Origin: Bacteroidota bacterium
GTDB taxonomy: Bacteria > Bacteroidota > Bacteroidia > Bacteroidales > UBA4417
Length of the DNA: 15,415 nt
Direction of reading: 5' to 3'
NCBI GenBank assembly: GCA_020048595.1
Contig: JAIFMH010000306.1
Span: 1-15,415, forward strand
Part shown: one piece after another, positions 1 to 6,007 of the stretch
How positions within the stretch are numbered: position 1 is the stretch's first letter
Layout of the letters: every line of letters begins with the position of its first letter
Made by a program: the position numbers and the translations under genes
Notes under the pieces: generated by a model
Told to the model about the DNA's origin: nothing
What the model saw: the letters and a program-made list of their open reading frames with translations, nothing else
Database searches by the model: none

Positions 1-1
1 A

Positions 2-265
2 AAAGACGCCATTTCTGCTTTCCTGAAGGATAATAACCTGGATACAAAACTGGATGAAACCCGCATAATCAGTGCCTGGGAAGGTGTCGTCGGGAAACTG
101 ATTTAACGTCACACAAACCAAATGTATATTAAGGATCGTACTTTATTTGTGCGTGTTGATTCGGCCGCTTTGCGCGAAGAACTTACTTACCAGCGCAGCA
201 AACTTGTGAAAAAACTTAATGCAGCAGCTGGTGTTGAGGCAATTGATGATTTGAAGTTAGGATAA
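2..265 (+). pseudogene. DUF721/DciA-like protein, 3' part, interrupted by in-frame TAA
   Basis: One continuous reading frame enters from the left edge and ends at TAA 263-265, but it contains an in-frame TAA at 104-106. Before the stop it reads LDETRIISAWEGVVGKLI and after it RHTNQMYIKDRTLFVRVDSA and then a region ending in KLVKKLNAAAGVEAIDDLKLG. Together these match the usual Bacteroidetes DUF721 pattern: a helix, a W..VVG core, the HT..YIK..TLFV strand, and a final helix of LN type. DUF721 includes DciA, a replicative-helicase loader or operator in many bacteria. An ATG at 122-124 in the same frame could restart translation and give a 47-residue C-terminal piece. The N-terminus lies outside the window. 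The family call is from memory of the motif; the stop is read directly. A sequencing error or a genuinely broken gene are both possible. Confidence 0.72.
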
Positions 266-338
266 AAATTATTACTTTCAGGCATAAGGTATTTGCAGAA
301 ATGTTGGATATTTGTTCATTAAAAGATAGTTTTAATCC

Positions 339-360
339 TCCCGGAGATTATTTTCCGGGA
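339..360. repeat. Inverted repeat (7-bp arms) before the barrel gene
   Basis: Arms tcccgga (339-345) and tccggga (354-360) are perfect reverse complements around an 8-nt loop, ending 24 bp before the ATG at 385. No T-run follows, so it is a poor terminator candidate. It could be a leader hairpin or an operator; the sequence does not decide. Confidence 0.4.
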
Positions 361-384
361 ATACGCATCTCAAAATAAAATACT

Positions 385-918
385 ATGTGGATCAATAGCA
401 TCACTAAACTACTTGAGAGTAAATTTTATTTGCTCTTTTTGCTTTTTATGCCATTTGCTGCTTATTCGCAAAATGATTCTGTGATTTATCACAAGAATGC
501 TATTTATTTCGAGATGGGAGGTGCAGGAGGATCTCATTCCATGAATTATGAGCGCGTGTTCAATCTGATTCCAAAACTTGATGCATCAGCCAGGGGTGGT
601 TTCGGCTTTGATAATCTGATAGATTACAGCGATAAATTTAATCCGAATTTTGTTTTGCCGGTTATGGCTATCGTTACATACGGCAACAATCACAAGATTG
701 AAGCAGGTGTTGGTCAAACCTTCTCAAGCACGATTGAAACTGATATCAGTACCGGAGAGCCTGCGCGAATGAGTAATTTCAGTACAACATTCAATATCGG
801 ATATCGCTATCAAAACCCTGACAAGCGCATTTTAATCCGTGCAGGATATACACCTTATATTGAGTTTAACGAAAAGTATGTTCATTGGGCCGGAGTTTCA
901 ATAGGATTTATATTTTGA
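385..918 (+). CDS. Secreted outer-membrane beta-barrel-like protein, function unknown
   Basis: This is a 177-residue protein. Residues about 12-29 form a hydrophobic signal peptide ending in AAYSQ, a typical Bacteroidetes signal-peptidase site. The mature part has short alternating polar/hydrophobic strands, such as AIYFEMGGAGG, MNYERVF, ILIRAGYTPYIEF and WAGVSIGFIF, and ends in phenylalanine, as many outer-membrane barrels do. The 'IYFE.GG.GG..S.NYER' opening is common in small Bacteroidetes barrel proteins of unknown role. The next gene starts 6 bp after its stop, so the two are probably co-transcribed. The start is the first ATG that leaves a full signal peptide. No substrate or pathway can be inferred. 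Localisation is inferred from composition only. Confidence 0.75.
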   Translation: MWINSITKLLESKFYLLFLLFMPFAAYSQNDSVIYHKNAIYFEMGGAGGSHSMNYERVFNLIPKLDASARGGFGFDNLIDYSDKFNPNFVLPVMAIVTYGNNHKIEAGVGQTFSSTIETDISTGEPARMSNFSTTFNIGYRYQNPDKRILIRAGYTPYIEFNEKYVHWAGVSIGFIF

Positions 919-924
919 GCTAAG

Positions 925-1740
925 ATGAAAAGAGCAGTACTTCTCATATTTACTTTCTGCATCCTGCTTTTCTCCTGTTCAAAGGATGTGTATGATATTG
1001 AAAATCTGTACAATAAGATATTTGCTTTAGGGCATGGTGGTATGGGAGTCGGAAAAGCGCAATATCCGCTGGATAGTTATGAAGGAATTCAGAAAGCTAT
1101 AAGCATGGGCGCCGATGGAGCTGAAATTGATATTCAGATTACGAAAGATAGTGTTCTGGTATGTTTTCACGACAAATTCCTGGAAGAAGCCACTGATGCA
1201 ACAGGAGAAATTTACACTAAATATTGGGACGAAATAAAGGACGCTGCATATAAAGGAGATCCATACACAACTTATAAAATCTGCAGCCTCGAATGGCTTT
1301 TCGCCGTATCACAGGATACCATCCATAAATTTACATTTGATATTAAATTTAATAATCCTGAACAGACTGCTGCAAACAGAGATATTTTTCAGCGGGCATT
1401 AATGCGATTGATTGAAAAATATCATCTTGAGAAGAATGTAACGATAGAGTCACCATCGGTAGACTTTCTTGAATCCTTCAAACAAAAGAAACCTGGGTAT
1501 AATCTGTTTATTTATACTGATTTCGACACCGCACTTCAAACTGCCAAACAGCTTGGATTAAAGGGGATTACAGTAAAAGCCGATGAAGTTTCGGCTGACC
1601 AGGTATCGGAAGCTCATAAGGCCGGTATTATGGTTGCAGTATTTAGTACAACCCACCGGAATCATGAAGAAGTGATCAAAAAGAATATTGATATCATTCA
1701 AACAGATGATCTTGAGGATTTGCTTGATAGGCTTAAGTAA
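925..1740 (+). CDS. Glycerophosphodiester phosphodiesterase family lipoprotein
   Basis: This 271-residue protein has a lipoprotein signal (LLFSC, lipidated Cys at residue 18), so it should sit on a membrane facing the periplasm or the surface. The rest is a GDPD-family TIM barrel: GHGG at 36-39 (usual motif HRG), GAEIDIQITKD around 65-75 with metal-ligand Glu67 and Asp69, FHD with His82, FDIKF around 138-142 and a late GI.VKADE strand. GDPD enzymes cleave glycerophosphodiesters to glycerol-3-phosphate and an alcohol. Two positions deviate from the usual pattern: the Arg of HRG is Gly, and the acidic residue in the usual 'E.K' strand is Asp139. The substrate may therefore differ from classical GlpQ. 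It follows the barrel gene by 6 bp and ends 40 bp from the converging HAD gene. Confidence 0.85.
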   Translation: MKRAVLLIFTFCILLFSCSKDVYDIENLYNKIFALGHGGMGVGKAQYPLDSYEGIQKAISMGADGAEIDIQITKDSVLVCFHDKFLEEATDATGEIYTKYWDEIKDAAYKGDPYTTYKICSLEWLFAVSQDTIHKFTFDIKFNNPEQTAANRDIFQRALMRLIEKYHLEKNVTIESPSVDFLESFKQKKPGYNLFIYTDFDTALQTAKQLGLKGITVKADEVSADQVSEAHKAGIMVAVFSTTHRNHEEVIKKNIDIIQTDDLEDLLDRLK

Positions 1741-1780
1741 TAATTTACAAAATGCTTTGAGCTTTTAATAAATTTCAATA

Positions 1781-2401
1781 TTACATGAACTTAACCAGAT
1801 CGCAGAAATTGGTAATAACATTAACATCCTTATTATCCAGATGCTCTTGGTTATAGTCATACAAAACAGTATCTATGCCCAAATCCTGGCCTGCTTTAAT
1901 TTCCGAATTTAAGTCATCGCCTACTACCAGAACTTCGTTTACATCGAACTCATAATCAGAAAGGATTCTTTCAAAAATATCCTTTTTAGTCAACGTGGTC
2001 AGGCTGGGATCAATAACAAATATCTTGTCAAAGTCTTTTTCCAGACCAAGTTGCCTGATTTTGCTGTTTTGCATTTTTGTGAAACCAGTTGTAACAAGAA
2101 ACTTCTTGCATGGCAATTCTTGGATATAATTGTAGGTTTCAACAGGTACGATTTCGTAATCGTAGCTGGTATCAGCCAATAATTTTATTCCTTCAGTCCT
2201 GAGGCTTGCTCCGAATGAAAACGCATCTGCAACTTTCTGAAAAGGCGTTCTCATAATCTCCATCTTTATCTGAGCCCAGTCTCCCTTATAATCGCCACTT
2301 TCAATTATACGTTCAAACAATGTCTTAAATAGTCTCTCCCCTATGGAACTTACCAGATAGATAGTATTATCGAGGTCGACTATGATTGCTTTTTTTCTCA
2401 T
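1781..2401 (-). CDS. HAD-superfamily hydrolase (phosphatase-like)
   Basis: This 206-residue protein starts at MRKKAIIVDLDNT. I prefer this ATG (2399-2401) over an in-frame one 18 bp upstream because HAD motif I normally lies within about 10 residues of the N-terminus, and because the small upstream frame stops at 2413-2415. Motif I is DLDNT, motif II is the VTTG strand, the conserved Lys is probably the KK before DIFERIL, and motif IV is GDDLNSE. Between motifs I and II there is a helical cap (about residues 15-80) of the four-helix C1 type. Members hydrolyse phosphate monoesters, for example sugar or nucleotide phosphates; the substrate cannot be told here. It is the last gene of the minus-strand run that includes the exonuclease and FAHD1-like genes. 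Confidence 0.85.
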   Translation of the reverse strand: MRKKAIIVDLDNTIYLVSSIGERLFKTLFERIIESGDYKGDWAQIKMEIMRTPFQKVADAFSFGASLRTEGIKLLADTSYDYEIVPVETYNYIQELPCKKFLVTTGFTKMQNSKIRQLGLEKDFDKIFVIDPSLTTLTKKDIFERILSDYEFDVNEVLVVGDDLNSEIKAGQDLGIDTVLYDYNQEHLDNKDVNVITNFCDLVKFM

Positions 2402-2412
2402 CGTTTCTATAT

Positions 2413-2644
2413 TCAACAAAACCGTATACCCATTATTAGAGAAATACTACGAACTCTATAGTTTTCAAATGAGTAAGAGCCTCCCCATTTTGCAGAAAAT
2501 GCGCCATCAATTTCATCTTTGAATTTGGTTCTGTATCCCTTAAAGATCCATCGGATTAATGCTCCAAGAAAAGCTGCCAAGGAAGAGGAAATAATAGTTC
2601 AATTTTATTGTTTCTACTGTAATACGCTTGATGTAGATAATCAA
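2413..2644 (-). pseudogene. Small membrane-protein frame, probably frameshifted
   Basis: Read on the minus strand, 2598-2413 is an open frame of 61 codons encoding SLAAFLGALIRWIFKGYR, then TKFKDEIDGAFSAKWGG and a hydrophobic C-terminus. The pattern of one hydrophobic helix, then RW.FKG, then a charged loop resembles small Bacteroidetes membrane proteins (from memory, not searched). It has no ATG, and a TGA lies directly before its first codon at 2599-2601. In another frame a purine-rich aaggag (minus strand, 2647-2652) precedes a TTG (2642-2644) and a frame running to TAA at 2540-2542. Removing one base near 2600 would join the two into a product reading ETIKLTIISSSLAAFLGALI. Either a frameshift has broken the gene or it uses a rare start such as TTG at 2578-2580. 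It ends 11 bp before the HAD start. Confidence 0.4.
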
Positions 2645-2668
2645 ATCTCCTTCTTTTTATCGTACTAA

Positions 2669-3280
2669 TTACTTAATATTTACAGTCAGCATTTTCTTTT
2701 CCCCAATAAATGCTTCCAGTTTGTCGCCGATTACAACCGGCCCGACACCGGCAGGAGTTCCTGTAAAAATATAATCTCCTGTTTTCAGCGTCATAAATTG
2801 TGAAACATAAGCAATGATGGCTGGATATGAGAATATCATATCTTTTGTATTTCCATTTTGGACGGTTTCTCCATTCTTCTTCAGGCTGAACACAATTTCC
2901 TGCATATTCTCAAATTCTGCAACGGGAATAAAACTGCTGATAGGAGCGGAGAAGTCGAACGCTTTAGCCTTTTCCCATGGCAATCCTTTTTCTTTTGCTT
3001 TTTGTTGCAGGTCACGCGCTGTGAAATCAATTCCAATGCCTATTGCATCAATATAACTCAATGCAAATTTTTCGTTAATGCATTTTCCTACTTTGTTGAT
3101 TCTTAGTACTATTTCGCATTCATAATGCAGGTCTTTTGTGAAATCAGGATAAAAGAACGGCCGGTTGCGGGTTAATAAAGCTGAATCCGGTTTCATAAAA
3201 TATACCGGCTCGGTTGGAACGGCATTGTTCAGTTCTTTGGCATGTTCGGCATAATTGCGGCCGATGCAGATGATCTTCAT
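2669..3280 (-). CDS. Fumarylacetoacetate hydrolase family protein, FAHD1-like
   Basis: This 203-residue protein matches the single-domain FAH fold over its whole length: GRNYAEHAKEL near the N-terminus, HYECEIV with metal ligands Glu54 and Glu56, GIDFTARDLQ with Asp85, PWEKAKAFD around 101-109, and GTPAGVGP near the C-terminus. The PW..AKAFD plus IFSYP..I.YVS pattern is typical of FAHD1, which acts as an acylpyruvase and oxaloacetate decarboxylase with Mg2+ or Mn2+. The bacterial relatives cleave or decarboxylate short 2,4-dioxo acids in the cytoplasm. No aromatic-degradation genes are nearby, so a housekeeping or metabolite-repair role is more likely than catabolism. It lies between the exonuclease gene and the small damaged frame, all on the same strand. 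Confidence 0.9.
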   Translation of the reverse strand: MKIICIGRNYAEHAKELNNAVPTEPVYFMKPDSALLTRNRPFFYPDFTKDLHYECEIVLRINKVGKCINEKFALSYIDAIGIGIDFTARDLQQKAKEKGLPWEKAKAFDFSAPISSFIPVAEFENMQEIVFSLKKNGETVQNGNTKDMIFSYPAIIAYVSQFMTLKTGDYIFTGTPAGVGPVVIGDKLEAFIGEKKMLTVNIK

Positions 3281-3292
3281 ATGGTAAATAGT

Positions 3293-3337
3293 TGTTTCTG
3301 GTTTTTGGTCTCTGGCTTCTTGTTTCTGATTTCAGGC
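3293..3337. repeat. Low-complexity degenerate repeat (minus strand: AGAAACAAGAAGCCAGAG type)
   Basis: The minus strand reads as loosely repeated CAGAAAC / AAGAAGCCAGAG / ACCAAAAACC units. Similar degenerate purine-rich strings fill intergenic DNA in many Bacteroidetes genomes (from memory). It has no coding potential and sits in the 140-bp gap between the FAHD1-like and exonuclease genes. Confidence 0.45.
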
Positions 3338-3373
3338 TGCAATAATTGTAAGATTCAAATTTTAATTCTTAAC

Positions 3374-3413
3374 CACCCCCTCTCTTTCCTTCAAAGAGAG
3401 GGGGCAGGGGGTG
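3374..3413. repeat. Strong C/G-rich hairpin, REP-like intergenic element
   Basis: Arms ccccctctcttt (3376-3387) and aaagagaggggg (3393-3404) are perfect 12-bp complements around a 5-nt loop. An overlapping outer pair, caccccc (3374-3380) and gggggtg (3407-3413), can form an alternative stem. A T-run (3415-3421) follows on the plus strand, but the adjacent genes are on the minus strand, where no T-run follows. It lies 8-47 bp past the exonuclease stop, so it could still shield that mRNA's 3' end. The sequence resembles interspersed repeats seen in many bacterial genomes. Confidence 0.7.
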
Positions 3414-3420
3414 AGTTTTT

Positions 3421-4230
3421 TTACCCCTTATTAAAATTCCTCAGCTTAATTGCAGTTATCACCCTTTTGGTCGAAAGCGGAAAATCCCCTTTCATCATCC
3501 AGTCGTAATAGGAAGACTCGGATTTAAAAACGTCTTCAACAACTTTTCCTTTGTGCTTTCCGAAATTCAAAACTTCCTGGCCGTTTTTATTGAAAATGAT
3601 ATGGCCAACAAGATCAGCATTGCGGTTATAATATGAAAATTCGTCCAGTGCTTTCATATCATTTACAACTGGCTTTGATGTTTTTCCATCTTTATCCGTA
3701 TACTCAATGTCTTCATATCGTTGCAGTTGAGCTTTCAGCACTTCAAAAGTAGCGCGTGTATCAGCTTCAGCGGAATGTGCGTTTATAAGTTCAGTCTGGC
3801 AATAAAATTTATATGCCGCCTTAAGTGTACGTGGTTCCATTTTATGGAAAATATTCTGAACATCGATGATACGACGGTTTTTCAGATCAAATTCAACCCC
3901 GGCACGAAGGAACTCTTCAACCAACAAAGGAATATCATATTTTATCGAATTGAAACCCGACAGATCACTATTGCCGATAAAAGCATTGAGGTTGCCTGCT
4001 ATTTCTTTAAAAGTGGGTTCGTTCTTAACCATTTCGTCAGTAATACCATGAATGGCTATAACTACTTCAGGCATCGGAATGGTAGGATTAATCAGATGGC
4101 GTTTAAACTCTTCATGGCCGTCGGGAAAAACCTTCAGCATGGCAATTTCAACAATCCTGTCGCTGGCAATGTTAACGCCGGTTGCTTCCAGGTCGAATAT
4201 GATAAGTGGTTTGGTAAGATTAAGTTGCAT
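3421..4230 (-). CDS. DnaQ-like DEDDh 3'-5' exonuclease with ExoX-like C-terminal domain
   Basis: This 269-residue protein has an N-terminal DEDDh exonuclease domain (about 8-170): FDLEATG with Asp13 and Glu15, GFNSIKYDIPLL with Asp99, and AHSAEADTRAT with His152 and Asp157. These are all four acids plus the His needed for two-metal 3'-5' exonuclease activity. After a charged linker, a C-terminal module carries FGKHKGK (223-229) followed by SYYDWMMKGDFP, the pattern found in exonuclease X-type C-terminal domains. It is a stand-alone repair or proofreading-type nuclease rather than part of a polymerase. The frame opens right after an AT-rich 30 bp, and the ATG at 4228-4230 places motif I at a normal distance. 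It is followed by the strong hairpin at 3374-3413. Confidence 0.88.
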   Translation of the reverse strand: MQLNLTKPLIIFDLEATGVNIASDRIVEIAMLKVFPDGHEEFKRHLINPTIPMPEVVIAIHGITDEMVKNEPTFKEIAGNLNAFIGNSDLSGFNSIKYDIPLLVEEFLRAGVEFDLKNRRIIDVQNIFHKMEPRTLKAAYKFYCQTELINAHSAEADTRATFEVLKAQLQRYEDIEYTDKDGKTSKPVVNDMKALDEFSYYNRNADLVGHIIFNKNGQEVLNFGKHKGKVVEDVFKSESSYYDWMMKGDFPLSTKRVITAIKLRNFNKG

Positions 4231-4297
4231 GACTTATTATTGATGGTAGGAATATATACTTGATTGGCTAAATTACCTCTTTTTCGGGTGTAAAAGC

Positions 4298-4325
4298 AAA
4301 AACCGGCTCACAATCGCCGGTTTTT
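4298..4325 (-). terminator. Rho-independent terminator of the E2 gene
   Basis: Arms aaaaaccggc (4298-4307) and gccggttttt (4316-4325) form a perfect 10-bp stem with an 8-nt loop. On the minus strand the stem runs into TTTTTGCTTTTA. It lies about 165 bp past the E2 stop and 68 bp before the exonuclease start, so it should separate these two transcripts. Confidence 0.75.
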
Positions 4326-4412
4326 GTTTCAAGTTTCAGATTTTTGTTTCATAAGTTAATTCGAATCATCGGACCCATTAACTAATAGCTGTTTTTTATT
4401 TGACTCGTTTGA

Positions 4413-4434
4413 ACCCCGACCTGAAGATCGGGGT
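4413..4434. repeat. Inverted repeat (7-bp arms) downstream of E2
   Basis: accccga (4413-4419) and tcggggt (4428-4434) pair perfectly around 8 nt, 55 bp past the E2 stop. No clear T-run follows on either strand. It may be a 3'-UTR stem or a small interspersed repeat. Confidence 0.4.
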
Positions 4435-4489
4435 AATTGATCAATTTAAAATTATTTTCAATTAACTATTTTCTATTTTCCCCTTCCAC

Positions 4490-5785
4490 CTAAATCACCG
4501 TGTTCACATCAAAGCCTTCCATAATCTGCTGAATGCGTTTAATAAACATTCCGGCTAAAGCACCGTCAACAAGCCTGTGGTCGTAAGAAAGTGAAAGCAT
4601 GCATATGTGACGGATAGCAATTACATCTCCATCAGCCGTTTCGAGTACCCATGGACGTTTTTTAATTGTTCCTATACCGAGGATGGCAACCTGTGGTTGG
4701 TTGATTACCGGCACACCTGTAAGGCTGTCGAAGGAACCGAAGTTAGTGATTGTAAAAGTTCCACCGGTAATATCATCCGGATTAAGTTTGTTCTTACGGG
4801 CACGATCGGCCAGGTCGTTTACATCCTTAACAATTCCCAGAAGGTTTTTCGAGTCCGCATTTTTAATAACCGGAACGATAAGATTTCCATCAGGCAGGGC
4901 AGCAGCCATACCAATATTTACTGCTTTACGTTGAATAATTTTGTATCCGTCGATGGATGCATTTACATTTGGGTATTCACGAAGTGCTTTTGCTGCAGCT
5001 TCAACGAATAAAGGCGTGTAGGTAATTTTCTGACCTTCGCGTTTGGCAAAACTGTCTTTGATTTTTTCGCGCCAGCGCACAATATTTGTAACATCTACTT
5101 CGATAAATGAAGTTACGTGCGGCGAAACCTGTTTCGACATAACCATATGATCAGCAATAAGCCGGCGCATACGATCCATTTCGATAATAACATCACCTGT
5201 TGAAGATGTAACTGCCGGAGCCTGAACTTTTGGCCGCTCTGTTGCGGATGGAGTTGCAATAACCGGCTGAGATACTGTTTTTGAGCCGCGGTTTTTAATA
5301 TAATCAAGAATATCCTGTTTTGTGAGGCGATTCTCTTTCCCAGTACCAGCAACGTTTTCCAGTTCGCTGAAAGGAATATTTTCCTGTTTTGCAATACTTC
5401 TCACCAGGGGCGAATAAAACCTATCGCTTTCAACTGCAGTTTCTACAATAGCCGCAGCTACAGCAGCAGGCTGAATTTCAGTTTTTGCTTCCGAAAGAGC
5501 AGGTTCAACTTCAGCTTTCTTTTCTGCAGGAGCAGTTTCTTCGCCACCCAGATTGATTATAGCAATTATTTTTCCTACAGGAACAACATCACCTTCCTGG
5601 TAAAACAATTTAGTAATTATGCCTTCTACAGGCGAGGGAATTTCCGAGTCAACTTTGTCAGTCGCCAGATCGGCAATCGACTCATCTTCAAGTACCTGAT
5701 CACCTTCTTTTTTGTGCCAGCGCACAATGGTTGCTTCGATAATACTTTCGCCAAGTTTTGGCATTACCAGTTCAAAATTTGCCAT
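4490..5785 (-). CDS. 2-oxoacid dehydrogenase E2, dihydrolipoamide acyltransferase
   Basis: This 431-residue protein has the full E2 layout. The lipoyl domain (about 3-78) carries the lipoyl-lysine motif ATDKVDSE with Lys44. An Ala/Glu-rich linker of about 40 residues follows. The peripheral-subunit-binding domain (about 122-165) reads SPLVRSIAKQENIPFSELEN and ends in RLTKQDILDYI. A second linker leads to the acyltransferase core (about 200-431) with SYDHRLVDG, catalytic His403 and Asp407. It transfers the acyl group from E1-bound thiamine diphosphate to CoA and forms the cytoplasmic core of the complex. The matching fused E1 lies about 3.6 kb upstream on the same strand; the branched-chain type is the best guess given that E1, but substrate cannot be fixed from sequence. 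No E3 (lipoamide dehydrogenase) is in the window. It likely has its own promoter in the 222-bp gap before it and ends at the terminator at 4298-4325. Confidence 0.93.
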   Translation of the reverse strand: MANFELVMPKLGESIIEATIVRWHKKEGDQVLEDESIADLATDKVDSEIPSPVEGIITKLFYQEGDVVPVGKIIAIINLGGEETAPAEKKAEVEPALSEAKTEIQPAAVAAAIVETAVESDRFYSPLVRSIAKQENIPFSELENVAGTGKENRLTKQDILDYIKNRGSKTVSQPVIATPSATERPKVQAPAVTSSTGDVIIEMDRMRRLIADHMVMSKQVSPHVTSFIEVDVTNIVRWREKIKDSFAKREGQKITYTPLFVEAAAKALREYPNVNASIDGYKIIQRKAVNIGMAAALPDGNLIVPVIKNADSKNLLGIVKDVNDLADRARKNKLNPDDITGGTFTITNFGSFDSLTGVPVINQPQVAILGIGTIKKRPWVLETADGDVIAIRHICMLSLSYDHRLVDGALAGMFIKRIQQIMEGFDVNTVI

Positions 5786-6007
5786 GGTATGGGTTTATGC
5801 TGTTTTTGTAAATATTAATACTTCTTAATTCTCTGGTTATTTGCTGCTTTAAGTGCTTGTATTTATAAGTACCTAAAGTTATGAAAAATATTTACTTGAA
5901 ATAAAAGATTTTCCAAATGACTTTTGCACACTTACAGCACCTTTTTTTATATTATCATGCCTCCTTTACCTGAACAAACAGCAAAGCAATTTGGTTCAAT
6001 GTGTACG

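Noticed and set aside
311..334. TTTG and TAGTTTTA before the barrel gene as a promoter
   Set aside because: Spacing is only 12 bp and the -7 box is imperfect.
3721..4263. 180-codon plus-strand open frame opposite the exonuclease gene
   Set aside because: The minus-strand frame has all DEDDh motifs; the plus-strand product is a compositional shadow.
5883..5917. Promoter-like TTTG (5914-5917) and TATTTTTC (5883-5890) on the minus strand upstream of E2
   Set aside because: The -7 box has one mismatch at its most conserved base and the spacer is 23 bp; in such AT-rich DNA this can arise by chance.
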